From Salinicola endophyticus (lineage in GTDB: Bacteria > Pseudomonadota > Gammaproteobacteria > Pseudomonadales > Halomonadaceae), in assembly GCF_003206575.1 (NCBI RefSeq), contig NZ_PZJO01000011.1, positions 27,425 to 91,424 on the forward strand: a DNA stretch of 64,000 nucleotides. Direction: 5' to 3'. Under the pieces are notes generated by a model. The model did no database searches, was not told the origin of the DNA, and saw only the letters and a program-made list of their open reading frames with translations. Shown in pieces: positions 25,779-34,832 of the stretch; positions within the stretch are counted from its first letter, which is position 1, and each line of letters begins with the position of its first letter. A program made the position numbers and the translations under genes.

Positions 25779-27488
25779 ATGCGCGCCAGCCAACTACAGA
25801 TCTCGACCCTCAAGGAAACGCCGGCGGATGCGGAAATCGTCAGCCATCAGCTGATGCTGCGTGCCGGCATGATCCGCCGTCTGACCTCGGGGCTCTATAC
25901 CTGGCTGCCGGTGGGCCTGCGTACCCTGCGCAAGGTCGAACGCATCGTGCGCGAAGAGATGGACCGGGCCGGCGCCCAGGAAGTGCTGATGCCGGCGGTG
26001 CAGCCGGCCGAGCTGTGGCAGGAGTCGGGGCGCTGGGAGCAGTACGGCCCGGAACTTTTGCGCCTCAAGGATCGTCATCAGCGCGACTACTGCGTCGGTC
26101 CGACCCATGAAGAGGTGATCACCGATCTGGTCCGGCGCGAGCTGTCGAGCTACAAGCAGTTGCCGACCAACTTCTATCAGATCCAGACCAAGTTCCGCGA
26201 CGAGATCCGCCCGCGCTTCGGCGTCATGCGCTCGCGCGAATTCATCATGAAGGATGCCTACTCCTTCGACGTCGACGAGGCCGGTCTGGCGCGCTCCTAC
26301 GAGAAGATGTACGACGCCTACGTGCGCATCTTCACCCGCCTGGGACTCGATTTCCGCGCCGTGCTCGCCGACAACGGTTCGATCGGCGGCACCGGCTCCC
26401 ACGAGTTCCATGTGCTCGCTGACTCCGGCGAAGACGCGGTGATCTTCTCCACCGGTTCCGACTACGCTGCCAACATCGAGAAAGCCGAAGCGCTGCCCCC
26501 GGCCGGCGCCGAGCGCGCAGCGCCACAGGAGACGCTGCGCCAGGTGCCCACCCCCGGCGTGCGCACCATTGCGGCGCTGGTCGAAGGGTTCGACCTGCCG
26601 ATCGAGAAGACGGTCAAGACGCTGATCGTGCACGGGGCCGAGGGCGGGTTGGTCGCCCTGATGGTACGCGGCGATCATCAGCTCAACGAGATCAAGGCGG
26701 AGCACCTGCCCCAGGTCAAGGCGCCGCTGACCATGGCCGAAGAGAGCGAGATTCGCGCTGCGGTGGGCGCCGGCCCCGGTTCGCTGGGCCCGGTGGGGCT
26801 GCCGATGCCGCTGATCGTCGACCGCAGCGTGGCGCTGATGAGCGATTTCGGCGCCGGCGCCAACATCGACGATCAGCACCTGTTCGGGATCAACTGGGAG
26901 CGCGATCTGCCGCTGCCCGAGGTCGCCGATCTGCGCAACGTGGTCGAGGGCGACCCCTCGCCGGACGGCCAGGGCACCCTCGCCATCACCCGCGGCATCG
27001 AGGTCGGCCACGTCTTCCAGCTGGGCCAGAAGTACTCGCAGGCGATGAATGCCACCGTGCTCGGCGACAACGGCCAGCCCGCCACCCTCTACATGGGCTG
27101 CTACGGTATCGGCATCACCCGCGTGGTCGCCGCTGCCATCGAGCAGAATCACGACGCCGGCGGGATCATCTGGCCCGACGCCATCGCTCCCTTCCAACTG
27201 GCGATCGTGCCGATGAACGCGCACAAGTCCGAGCGCGTGCGCGATACCGCCGAGACGCTCTACACACGTCTCACCGCCGCCGGCATCGATGTGCTGCTCG
27301 ACGACCGCGATCTGCGCCCCGGGGTCAAGTTCGCCGATCAGGAGCTGATGGGGATCCCCCATCGCCTGGTGATCGGCGATCGCGGTCTGGACAACGGCGA
27401 ACTGGAGTACAAGGGGCGCCGCGACAGCGAGGTCACCATGGTCGCTGTCGAGGATCTCGATGCGTTCCTCGCCGAGCGCCTGGGCTGA
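25779..27488 (+). CDS. proS: Prolyl-tRNA synthetase
   Basis: Class II aminoacyl-tRNA synthetase that charges tRNA-Pro. At 569 aa it is the bacterial long form with an internal YbaK-type editing domain (about residues 225-390) that removes misloaded alanine. Class II motifs are visible: motif 1 around [19 protein letters not shown], motif 2 [20 protein letters not shown], motif 3 [17 protein letters not shown]. The anticodon-binding domain follows to the end. The start [15 protein letters not shown] is canonical. The last 29 bases overlap the start of a lytic transglycosylase gene, which is probably translated from the same message. Confidence 0.97.
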   Translation: MRASQLQISTLKETPADAEIVSHQLMLRAGMIRRLTSGLYTWLPVGLRTLRKVERIVREEMDRAGAQEVLMPAVQPAELWQESGRWEQYGPELLRLKDRHQRDYCVGPTHEEVITDLVRRELSSYKQLPTNFYQIQTKFRDEIRPRFGVMRSREFIMKDAYSFDVDEAGLARSYEKMYDAYVRIFTRLGLDFRAVLADNGSIGGTGSHEFHVLADSGEDAVIFSTGSDYAANIEKAEALPPAGAERAAPQETLRQVPTPGVRTIAALVEGFDLPIEKTVKTLIVHGAEGGLVALMVRGDHQLNEIKAEHLPQVKAPLTMAEESEIRAAVGAGPGSLGPVGLPMPLIVDRSVALMSDFGAGANIDDQHLFGINWERDLPLPEVADLRNVVEGDPSPDGQGTLAITRGIEVGHVFQLGQKYSQAMNATVLGDNGQPATLYMGCYGIGITRVVAAAIEQNHDAGGIIWPDAIAPFQLAIVPMNAHKSERVRDTAETLYTRLTAAGIDVLLDDRDLRPGVKFADQELMGIPHRLVIGDRGLDNGELEYKGRRDSEVTMVAVEDLDAFLAERLG

Positions 27489-28143
27489 TCATCACCTGAC
27501 CGGGCGAGCGCTCGCCGGCGCGCTGGCAGCCCTGCTGCTGGCGGCCGGGGCCTTTCTCCCGGTCACGGCAAATCCCGCGGCCACGCCTCAACCGCAGTCC
27601 GACTCGATCAGCGCTCTGGCCGCCGACACCGCACCCTCGCCCGCACTGATCGAGGCGCTGGCGCAGGCGATGGCCGCGGAGCCCGACGGCGGCGATCGCT
27701 TCGATGCCCAGGTCTGGCTGCTCGACATGCAGTCGCGCCTCGCCCGGCGCCAACCCCAAGCCTACCCCGATCGTCAGGCGCGCTTGAGCCTGCTGCAGCG
27801 GATTCACGCCGAGGCGCGCCGCGCCGCCCTGCCGCCGGAGCTGGTGCTGGCGCTGATCGACGTGGAAAGCCGCTTTCGCCCCGCGGCCCGCTCGCCCGTC
27901 GGCGCGCGTGGACTGATGCAGGTGATGCCGTTCTGGAAAGCCGAGATCGGCCGTCCCCAGGACGACCTGGAGGATGTCGCCACCAATCTGCGCTACGGCT
28001 GCACCATCCTCGCCCACTATCTGTCTCGGGAGAATGGCGACTGGACCCGCGCCCTGGCCAGGTACAACGGCAGCCTGGGCCGCACCACCTATCCGGAACA
28101 GGTGATGGCAGCCTGGTATCACTACTGGTGGGTGAAGCGTTGA
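27460..28143 (+). CDS. Lytic transglycosylase, SLT domain
   Basis: Periplasmic enzyme that cleaves peptidoglycan glycan strands to 1,6-anhydromuropeptides. The 227-aa product has a hydrophobic signal segment (residues 16-36, [18 protein letters not shown]), a spacer, and an SLT domain with the catalytic Glu136 in [16 protein letters not shown], followed by [15 protein letters not shown] and [10 protein letters not shown]. The start ATG lies inside the end of proS; a later start would lose the signal sequence. Being tied to proS is common in gammaproteobacteria. AmpG- and AmiD-like genes elsewhere in the window point to active muropeptide recycling. Confidence 0.9.
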   Translation: MRSSPSAWADHHLTGRALAGALAALLLAAGAFLPVTANPAATPQPQSDSISALAADTAPSPALIEALAQAMAAEPDGGDRFDAQVWLLDMQSRLARRQPQAYPDRQARLSLLQRIHAEARRAALPPELVLALIDVESRFRPAARSPVGARGLMQVMPFWKAEIGRPQDDLEDVATNLRYGCTILAHYLSRENGDWTRALARYNGSLGRTTYPEQVMAAWYHYWWVKR

Positions 28144-28165
28144 GCCCCGTGCGACCGGCGGCCGC

Positions 28166-28684
28166 TCAGACTTGCTTGCGATCCTCGACCTCGGTATGCG
28201 AAGTCCCCGGCGGTAGCGGATGGCCCTTGACCCGCTCGGCACGGGTGGCCTCGCGCACCTCGAGGATCTCGATCTCATAGCTGAGGGTGTGCCCGGCCAG
28301 CGGATGGTTGGCATCCACGGTGACACTGCCCGCGTCGGCGGCGATCACCGTCACCGTATGCGGCCCTTCCGGCCCCTGGGCCTGGAAGCGCGCGCCCGCA
28401 TGCAGCGGCTGGTCGGCGGGAAAGGCGCTGCGCGCCGTCTCGCTGACCAGCGCTTCGTCACGCTCGCCATAGCTCTCGACGGGGCTCAGCGTCACGCGCA
28501 TCTGCGCGCCGGGCGCAGCGCCTGCCAGCTGTGCCTCGAGCGCCGAGAACAGGTTGCCATGGCCATGCAGATAGCTCAGCGGCTGCTGGCGCGCGCGGGA
28601 GTCGTCGAGGGTGCGGCCGTCGGCATCGCACAAGCGGTAGTGCAGCGTGGCGACACGCCCGGGGATAATGGTGATTGACGTCAT
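28166..28684 (-). CDS. FKBP-type peptidyl-prolyl isomerase, SlyD-like
   Basis: Cytosolic proline isomerase/chaperone of 172 aa. The FKBP fold is shown by RVATLHYRLCDADGRTLDDS, LSYLHGHGNLFSALEAQLAG and VTLSPVESYGERDEALV, with an insert-in-flap (IF) chaperone domain between residues 75 and 130 (VDANHPLAGHTLSYEIEIL). Unlike E. coli SlyD, the C-terminus is short and lacks a histidine/cysteine-rich metal tail. The frame extends 29 codons upstream; MTSITIIPG is the natural start. It is convergent with the transglycosylase gene and downstream of an RfaH-like gene. Confidence 0.87.
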   Translation of the reverse strand: MTSITIIPGRVATLHYRLCDADGRTLDDSRARQQPLSYLHGHGNLFSALEAQLAGAAPGAQMRVTLSPVESYGERDEALVSETARSAFPADQPLHAGARFQAQGPEGPHTVTVIAADAGSVTVDANHPLAGHTLSYEIEILEVREATRAERVKGHPLPPGTSHTEVEDRKQV

Positions 28685-28837
28685 GGGTCGTTCCTGAAAT
28701 GGGTAAATCTCGGCTGCAACGCGTGGCAACCTCACGCACCCGACGGGGGTGACCGCTCTGAGTCGGCACAAGAGGTCCGCGAGCGCGGAAAGTGCCGTGG
28801 CAGTACCCAGGGTGCGTGCTCGAACAACGCCTGAGGT

Positions 28838-28881
28838 ACGCGCCTGCGCAGCGCCTAAGGGACGTGCTTGCGCAGCGCCTC
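28838..28881. repeat. 20-bp imperfect direct repeat at the rfaH-like stop
   Basis: ACGCGCCTGCGCAGCGCCTA (28838-28857) is repeated 24 bases later as ACGTGCTTGCGCAGCGCCTC (28862-28881), with 17 of 20 bases the same. One copy encodes the protein end and the other lies just past the stop, which suggests a tandem duplication of the gene end. Confidence 0.65.
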
Positions 28882-29391
28882 CACCGGCAGCTCCAGGCGC
28901 TGGGTCTGCTGCAACAGGTTGAGCAGCACGATGGCTCGCTCCTCGCCCTTCTGCGCGTCGAACACCGCCTGCAGGGCGCGAAACGGCCCGTCGGTGATCT
29001 CCACCAGGTCGCCACGCCGGTAATAGACGTTGGCACCCTCGCGACTGGTATCGGCGGCGACCCGATCACGCAGGGTCGCGACCAGCGCATCCTGCACCGC
29101 AACCGGTTCGTGGCCGAAGCCGACCAGCCGCAGTACGCCGCGGGTGGAACGAATCGGGCGCCAGTTGCTGGCGAGACGGTCGAGGCGAATGAACAGATAG
29201 TGGGGAAACAGCGGCTCGGCCACCCAGACCAGCTTGCCGCGGCGGCGCCGTTGCACTTCCAGCACCGGGTGGAACACCTCGTAGCCCTGGTTGTCCAGAT
29301 GTTCGCTGGCGCGAAACGATTCACCGCCCTTGCACTGGATCACGTACCAGCGCGGCAGCGCATCGCCATCCTTCATCGACTCCGTGGTCAT
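28855..29391 (-). CDS. RfaH-like transcription antiterminator (NusG family)
   Basis: NusG paralogue that in enterobacteria binds RNA polymerase at ops sites and raises expression of long surface-polysaccharide operons. The 178-aa product has the NGN domain (RWYVIQCKGGESFRASEHL, EPLFPHYLFIRLDRLASNW, RSTRGVLRLVGFGHEP) and a C-terminal KOW-like domain (YYRRGDLVEITDGPFRALQA). RfaH-type and not NusG, judged by the QCKGGE and PHYLFIRLD patterns and 178-aa length. The ATG at 29391 follows 54 unconserved codons in the open frame. The sugar-nucleotide genes at 9-12 kb could be among its beneficiaries. No ops element was identified here. Confidence 0.85.
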   Translation of the reverse strand: MTTESMKDGDALPRWYVIQCKGGESFRASEHLDNQGYEVFHPVLEVQRRRRGKLVWVAEPLFPHYLFIRLDRLASNWRPIRSTRGVLRLVGFGHEPVAVQDALVATLRDRVAADTSREGANVYYRRGDLVEITDGPFRALQAVFDAQKGEERAIVLLNLLQQTQRLELPVEALRKHVP

Positions 29392-29551
29392 GCTCGTCTT
29401 CCTGATCGCGATCACAATCCCGTAGCGCGCCCGGGCAGGGAAAAGCGTGGCAGCCAGATCCCCCGCGCCAGACGCGACACGATCGGCTAGAGTAGCATTT
29501 TTCGCGTCACCACGTCCGCCGACGACACGGCGGACCCTGTCTGGAGGTTGC

Positions 29552-30916
29552 ATGCAACGCGAGCCACGCGACTGGCTGACATCGTGCCGGGTCTATCTGC
29601 GCGCCCCGGTCATCACCCTGCTGTTTCTGGGGTTTTCCGCGGGCCTGCCCTATCTTCTGGTGTTCTCCACCCTCACCGCCTGGCTCGAGGACAGCGGCGT
29701 CGACGTCGCCGCCATCGGCTTCTTCAGCTGGATCGGCATGCTCTACTCGATCAAGCTGTTCTGGGCGCCGATCGTCGACCGCGTGCGCCTGCCACTGCTG
29801 GGTCGCGCGCTCGGCCAGCGGCGCAGCTGGATGCTGCTCGGGCAGGCGCTGATCGCCGCCGGCCTGGTCGGGCTCTCCGGGGTCGATCCGCTGGGGCACC
29901 TACCGCTGGTCGCCGCCTTCGCCCTGCTCACCGCCTTCGGCGCGGCGACCCAGGACATCGTCATCGACGCCTATCGTATCGAATCGGGGGAGGCGGAGAT
30001 CCAGGCCGCGATGGCATCGACCTATATCATCGGCTATCGCATCGGCATCGTGGTCGCCGGCGCCGGCGCGCTGTATATCGCCGACGCCGCCTCCTGGTCG
30101 ACAGCCTATCTGAGCATGGCGGCGCTGGTCGGCATCGGCATGCTGACGGTGCTGCTGCGCCCCGAGCCGCCGCGCCAGCAGGGGCTGGGCCGGGTGCTGT
30201 TCCACCCACGGGTGAAGCGCTTCCTGCACGCCGGAGCATCGCGCCCCGAGTGGCAGCGCCGCGCCGGGGTGTGGCTGATCGCCGCCGTGGTCTGTCCAGT
30301 GGCCGACTTCTTCCAGCGCTATGCGCGCCTCGCCTTCGCCCTGCTGCTGTTCGTCGCGATCTACCGCATCGGCGACATCGTGATGGCGGCGATGGCCAAT
30401 CCGCTCTATCTCAGCCTGGGCTTCACCAAAAGCGAGATCGCCAGCGTGACCAAGGTCTTCGGCGTCGCCATGACCATCGGAGGGGGCGTACTCGGCGGAC
30501 TGCTGGTGGTGCGCTACGGTCTCGCGCGCATGCTGGTGATCGGCGGTATCGCCGTGGCGCTGACCAACATGGCGTTCGCGGTACTCGCCCTGGGCGGCCA
30601 GAGCCTGCCGCTGCTGGTGCTCACCATCACCGGTGACAACCTCGCCAACGGCCTCGCCAGCACGGTGTTCATCGCTTTCCTGTCGAGCCTCACCTCGCGC
30701 GCCTACACCGCGACCCAGTACGCGCTGTTCTCGTCGCTGATGACGCTGCCGGGCAAGTTCATCGGCGGGTTCTCGGGCGTCGCCGTAGCCAACCTCGGCT
30801 TCGCGCCCTTCTTCGTGCTGAGCGGGCTGCTCGGGGTGCCGGCGATCGCCCTGGCGTGGTGGCTGGGCCGGCGTCTGCCGGAACTCGGCGGGGCGCGCGA
30901 CACGCCGGCGCCTTGA
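29552..30916 (+). CDS. AmpG-like muropeptide permease (MFS)
   Basis: Major-facilitator membrane protein of 454 aa with about twelve hydrophobic segments. Its N-terminus, TLLFLGFSAGLPYLLVFSTL followed by TAWLEDSGVDVAAIGFFSWI, and GATQDIVIDAYRIE are typical of AmpG, which imports anhydromuropeptides for cell-wall recycling and links to beta-lactamase induction. C-terminal segments such as VTKVFGVAMTIGGGVLGGLL also fit. A strong GGAGG site precedes the ATG at 29552. It is divergent from the rfaH-like gene and convergent with a SEC-C gene. Symbol ampG is likely but paralogues exist. Confidence 0.87.
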   Translation: MQREPRDWLTSCRVYLRAPVITLLFLGFSAGLPYLLVFSTLTAWLEDSGVDVAAIGFFSWIGMLYSIKLFWAPIVDRVRLPLLGRALGQRRSWMLLGQALIAAGLVGLSGVDPLGHLPLVAAFALLTAFGAATQDIVIDAYRIESGEAEIQAAMASTYIIGYRIGIVVAGAGALYIADAASWSTAYLSMAALVGIGMLTVLLRPEPPRQQGLGRVLFHPRVKRFLHAGASRPEWQRRAGVWLIAAVVCPVADFFQRYARLAFALLLFVAIYRIGDIVMAAMANPLYLSLGFTKSEIASVTKVFGVAMTIGGGVLGGLLVVRYGLARMLVIGGIAVALTNMAFAVLALGGQSLPLLVLTITGDNLANGLASTVFIAFLSSLTSRAYTATQYALFSSLMTLPGKFIGGFSGVAVANLGFAPFFVLSGLLGVPAIALAWWLGRRLPELGGARDTPAP

Positions 30917-30941
30917 TCCGGCGGCCGACACCCCTCGGCGA

Positions 30942-32783
30942 TCACTGGTTGCGGCGGCTCTCGCCGGCGCGCGCGCAGGGCTGGCGCGAGAGCCACTCCA
31001 GCGCGCCGTCCGAGGCGGCCCACTGATCGCGCATCAGTTGGCGGTACTGCCACGCCTCGGCGCGGGTGCCGGGCTCGGGCATGTCGACGCTCAAGCGTGC
31101 CGGACGCGGACGCTCCTCGCACAGCACGCGCACGATATAGGGGTTGGCCGCGCACACCTCACCGAGCACCGCGCGCGCATCGTCATGCCGCGCCAGACGA
31201 TAGAGCGCCAGCACGCGCCCCATCTGCACACCGAGCATGTCGGCGCCCTCCGGCCCAGCCTCACTCACCGCCAGCGCCTGGTCGTCGTTCCCCTCACGCA
31301 GCAATTGGTCGATCACCAGCTCACGCAGGCCCAGGCTATCCTCGGCGTCCAGTGCCAACAGTCGCTGCGCCAGCGCCCGCGCCTGGGGGCCGGCACCCCG
31401 CTCCATGCCGATCACCAGCGCCAGGCCCGTGCGCAACAGGGTGGCGTTGTCGGCGTCGTGCCAGGAAAAAGTACCGCCGGCATCCTCGAGCTGGGTCAGC
31501 CAGGCAGCGTAGCGCTCGGCCAGCGGGGTGAAGAAGGTGTCGACCATCCACGGCAGGCTGCCGAAGCGGCTCGCCAGCGCCAGGGTCAGCGCCTGCATCA
31601 CCTTGGGCGCATCGAGCCACTCGGGGTTGGCGCACAGCCCCTGCAGCCACTGCGGCGCGGTGACCCAGGGGTCGCCGAGGAACCCGAGTGCGGCGTCCTC
31701 ATCGATCTCGATCTCACAGGCTTCGATCCAGCCGGCGTAGAGTGACGCCTCGCGCCGACTGGGCTCGTAGAGCAGCGCGCCCTCCGGCGAACGTGACAGC
31801 ACCAGCCGCGGTGGACGCTGCTGGGTGTGCAGCAGCGCCTGCAGCGCGGTCAGCGGCCCGGCCAACGCCTCCTCGGAGTTGATCACCTGCTCGGCCAGGG
31901 TCGACTCGGGGTCGTCGGCGAGCTCGGCGATGAAGTCGAGCTGATCGGGGTCGGCGTGGTGCTGGCGCGCCAGCCGCCGCCACCAGAAGGCCGCGCGCTG
32001 GCGCGCCTTGCCCACGTTGCCCTCGTGCAGCAGCACCATGGCTTCGATATAGGCCAGCGAGGGAGAGTCCGGCAGCGTCCGCTGGGCGCTCTGGAAGGCC
32101 TCCCGGGCGCTGGCCAGGTCACCGCTGTCGAGGTGCATCAGACAGAGCCGCTCGTAGGCCGCGGCACGGAGGAAATCGGGGCCGCTGGCGATGACCCGCT
32201 CGATCAGCGCGCCACGCTTGCGCAGGAAACCGCGCTCATGATAGAGATCGATCAGGATCTCGAAGGCCGGCTCGATCTGCTCGGCCAACGCCTGCCAGTC
32301 ACGCTCACCGGCGAACAGCGACTCGAGAATCTGCTGGGCACGGCCGTTGTTGCCGCTCTCGGCGGAGACGATGCCCGCCTCGAGCAGCGCCTGCGCCGGC
32401 GCCTTGCGGCTCTCCAGTGCGGCTTTCAATGTCTCGCCGCGCCACTCACGCAGCGACAGCATCCACATCAGATGCGTCGGTACGGCGCTGGGCAACTCCA
32501 CCCGCAGGCAGCAGTCGCGATAGGCACGGCCCGAATCGCACCAGCAGGGTTCGTCGGGGCGCGGCTCGGCCAGCGGCTCGCAGTCGAACTGGCGACGCAC
32601 CAGCGGCGTCTGGTTCCAGATGATCGGCGCCAGCGCCTGGGCCATGTCCAGACTGCCGCCGCACTGCTCGGCCCCTTGCGTGCGCGCCCATGCCATCAGT
32701 GCCGGGTAGTGTTCGTTGTCGCGAATTGCCTCGAGGGCGCCACTGGCATACCCCAGCAGCTGTTCGACCCAAGCAGTCAGCAT
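30942..32783 (-). CDS. SEC-C motif protein with long helical repeat region
   Basis: A 613-aa protein with a zinc-binding SEC-C motif close to the N-terminus (RPDEPCWCDSGRAYRDCCL, residues about 75-95), as found at the end of SecA, here followed by some 500 residues of mostly alpha-helical, TPR-like sequence (for example AAAYERLCLMHLDSGDLASA and PSLAYIEAMVLLHEGNVGKA). No catalytic domain is recognised. SEC-C units bind zinc and often mediate contacts with SecB or ribosome-linked partners; a scaffold or quality-control role is speculation. The ATG at 32783 matches the natural start MLTAWVEQL. It is divergent from the unknown membrane protein gene. Confidence 0.8.
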   Translation of the reverse strand: MLTAWVEQLLGYASGALEAIRDNEHYPALMAWARTQGAEQCGGSLDMAQALAPIIWNQTPLVRRQFDCEPLAEPRPDEPCWCDSGRAYRDCCLRVELPSAVPTHLMWMLSLREWRGETLKAALESRKAPAQALLEAGIVSAESGNNGRAQQILESLFAGERDWQALAEQIEPAFEILIDLYHERGFLRKRGALIERVIASGPDFLRAAAYERLCLMHLDSGDLASAREAFQSAQRTLPDSPSLAYIEAMVLLHEGNVGKARQRAAFWWRRLARQHHADPDQLDFIAELADDPESTLAEQVINSEEALAGPLTALQALLHTQQRPPRLVLSRSPEGALLYEPSRREASLYAGWIEACEIEIDEDAALGFLGDPWVTAPQWLQGLCANPEWLDAPKVMQALTLALASRFGSLPWMVDTFFTPLAERYAAWLTQLEDAGGTFSWHDADNATLLRTGLALVIGMERGAGPQARALAQRLLALDAEDSLGLRELVIDQLLREGNDDQALAVSEAGPEGADMLGVQMGRVLALYRLARHDDARAVLGEVCAANPYIVRVLCEERPRPARLSVDMPEPGTRAEAWQYRQLMRDQWAASDGALEWLSRQPCARAGESRRNQ

Positions 32784-32894
32784 GGCGTTCCTCCGTTCGA
32801 TTGGCCCCATCCTAGCACGCTCGGCAACAGCGCTGGCGACGCTCGACCTGGGGTGCTAAGTTAGCCGCCGCCCGCTCTGTCCGCTGTCGTTTGC

Positions 32895-32900
32895 AAGGAG
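32895..32900 (+). promoter_or_regulatory. Strong ribosome site for a TTG start
   Basis: AAGGAG lies 5 bases before the TTG at 32906. No in-frame ATG or GTG stands near it, so TTG is the likely start of the downstream gene. Confidence 0.6.
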
Positions 32901-32905
32901 CAAGC

Positions 32906-34825
32906 TTGCTCTCGTTGATCCCCCCTACTCTCCGCCGCCGCCCCCAAGTCGCCGCCAGCGATACCCCCCAGGTGCGCCTGGAGCGCGAGGGGCGCGACGA
33001 GATCCGTCGTATCACCGCCGCGGTGGAGAAAGTGCCGTGGACCGTGAGCCTGCTGCAGATCCTGTGGACCGCCGGGCCGGTGACCCTGCTCGGCGCCTGG
33101 GGCGGCTACCTGCTCGGCTACGGCAAGGCGCCGACGATCGAGAACTACATCTTCTTCATCTCGTTCACGGTGATCACCGGCATCTTCGGCGTACTCGCCA
33201 ACCTGCTCCACCACCTGACCCGTGGGCGACGCGTCGAGCGCACCTCGCAGCGCATCGAGCGGGTGATCAAGACGCTGCCGGAGCTGCTGCTGGCAACCCG
33301 CAACCTGATCGTCGAGAGCCTCGACGGCGACGCGCGCCGCCGCGAGGCCGCCGCCATGCTGCTGCGCAAGCAGGACCTGTCACCGGCCGGCGTCGAGCTG
33401 GCCGCGCTGGAGCTGCTCGACGACCCCGAGAGCGCGCGCCTGATCGGCCAGATCGAGGTCTATCGCCGGGTCGGCCTGCACGCCCGTATCAGCGATCTCT
33501 TCACCACTTACCGTGAACGTATCGAGCCGCAGTTCGGCGAGCTGTTCGATCTTGCCCCCCAGGCCATCACCCTGCTGCGCGAGCGTTTCGAAGGCCGCGC
33601 GCCCGATCCGCGCTACGGCGTGGCACGGGACGAGAACTTCATCGAGCGCGTCATGGCGGCGATCGAGAGTGACAACGACCTGTTGATGACACTGCAGGAT
33701 GTCGAGGAGATGGTGATCCTCGCCTTCGAACTGATCAGCGGCCGCGAAATTCCGGTGCTCTCGTTCGAGTACCGCGGCCGCTGGAAACTGGCGCGCGCCT
33801 TCGACAATCTCGAGGAGGCCCGCGCCCGCCACCGCATCGCCCAGGCCACCGGACTTTCACGTCTCAAGGCGCTCAATACCTATCTCACCGAGCGCTCCGT
33901 CACGCCGCTGGCCGAGAGCGTCTCCGGCCAGCGCGCCGACGCCCTGCTCGCCCACAGCGTGACGGCGATCGACGACCTCAGCGCGCGCATCGACGCCCAG
34001 GTGCGGGCGATCCAGAACGGACGCAAGGAGCAGCGCCAGACACTGCGCGAGAACGCCGAGGTGCTGACCAACGCGATCAAGCTCTACAAGAGCGTCTCCA
34101 GCGCCTATGAGTCGGTCGGCCGCAGCCACGCCCACCGCCTGCGCATGGCCGAACGCTGGGAAGCGCTCAGCGCCAATCTCTCCGACAGCACTACCCGCCT
34201 GCGCCTGGGTCCTGGTCGGCGCGGTCTGCGCATCCGCGAGAGCAAGATCGCACTCGACGACGAGGCCAAGGCGGAGGTGTGCAAGCTGCTCGGGCGCCAC
34301 ATGGAGAAGGCCAACATCGGCACCTTCCGCGACCGCCTGCATCAGGCCGAGCGCGATACCCAGTTGAGCGTCGGCGTCGATACCGCCAAGCGCGTGGCGG
34401 TGGAGATCTTCCTGGCCCTGGAGCCCCACGTGCAGCTCTCTCGCCCCGCGGTACAGCGCGCCATCAACAGCTCCAACGCGGCGGATTTCGGCCAGCTCGA
34501 ACCCAATCTCTCGGCCGCGGCCAAGGCAGCCATGGGCTCGGCGATGGTGCGCGAGATCGAGACCGACCTGTCGCGCACCGCAGAATCTCTGGCCCTGGCC
34601 CTGGTGCGCCACTACCGGGTGGCACTGGAGCCGGCGGCGATGGCGTTCCTGCAGCGCCAGTATGGCGCCCGCGAAGCCACCCTGACGATGCTCACCAACG
34701 TCAACCTGGAGCGCAGCGAGACGCCCAACGTCAGCTATCTGAGCATGGCGCCACCGGCGGTGGGCACGCCGCACCGCCAGTGGTACCGCGCCCTGGTGCG
34801 GGCCCGCCGACATCTGGAGAAGTGA
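32906..34825 (+). CDS. Unrecognised membrane/coiled-coil protein (639 aa)
   Basis: I do not recognise the family. After about 45 charged residues come two hydrophobic segments (around WTVSLLQILWTAGPVTLLGA and NYIFFISFTVITGIFGVLAN), then a long, charged, mostly helical region to the end with probable coiled coils (RTSQRIERVIKTLPELLLAT; NGRKEQRQTLRENAEVLTNA). The product would sit in the inner membrane with a large cytosolic part. It starts at a TTG with a strong AAGGAG site. It ends 7 bp before topB and is thus first gene of a topB-panE operon, which hints at a link to DNA topology or segregation but proves nothing. Confidence 0.75.
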   Translation: MLSLIPPTLRRRPQVAASDTPQVRLEREGRDEIRRITAAVEKVPWTVSLLQILWTAGPVTLLGAWGGYLLGYGKAPTIENYIFFISFTVITGIFGVLANLLHHLTRGRRVERTSQRIERVIKTLPELLLATRNLIVESLDGDARRREAAAMLLRKQDLSPAGVELAALELLDDPESARLIGQIEVYRRVGLHARISDLFTTYRERIEPQFGELFDLAPQAITLLRERFEGRAPDPRYGVARDENFIERVMAAIESDNDLLMTLQDVEEMVILAFELISGREIPVLSFEYRGRWKLARAFDNLEEARARHRIAQATGLSRLKALNTYLTERSVTPLAESVSGQRADALLAHSVTAIDDLSARIDAQVRAIQNGRKEQRQTLRENAEVLTNAIKLYKSVSSAYESVGRSHAHRLRMAERWEALSANLSDSTTRLRLGPGRRGLRIRESKIALDDEAKAEVCKLLGRHMEKANIGTFRDRLHQAERDTQLSVGVDTAKRVAVEIFLALEPHVQLSRPAVQRAINSSNAADFGQLEPNLSAAAKAAMGSAMVREIETDLSRTAESLALALVRHYRVALEPAAMAFLQRQYGAREATLTMLTNVNLERSETPNVSYLSMAPPAVGTPHRQWYRALVRARRHLEK

Positions 34826-34832
34826 ACCGCGC

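Noticed and set aside
25794..27362. 522-codon open frame antisense to proS
   Set aside because: Shadow of proS; no conserved motif and no ribosome site.
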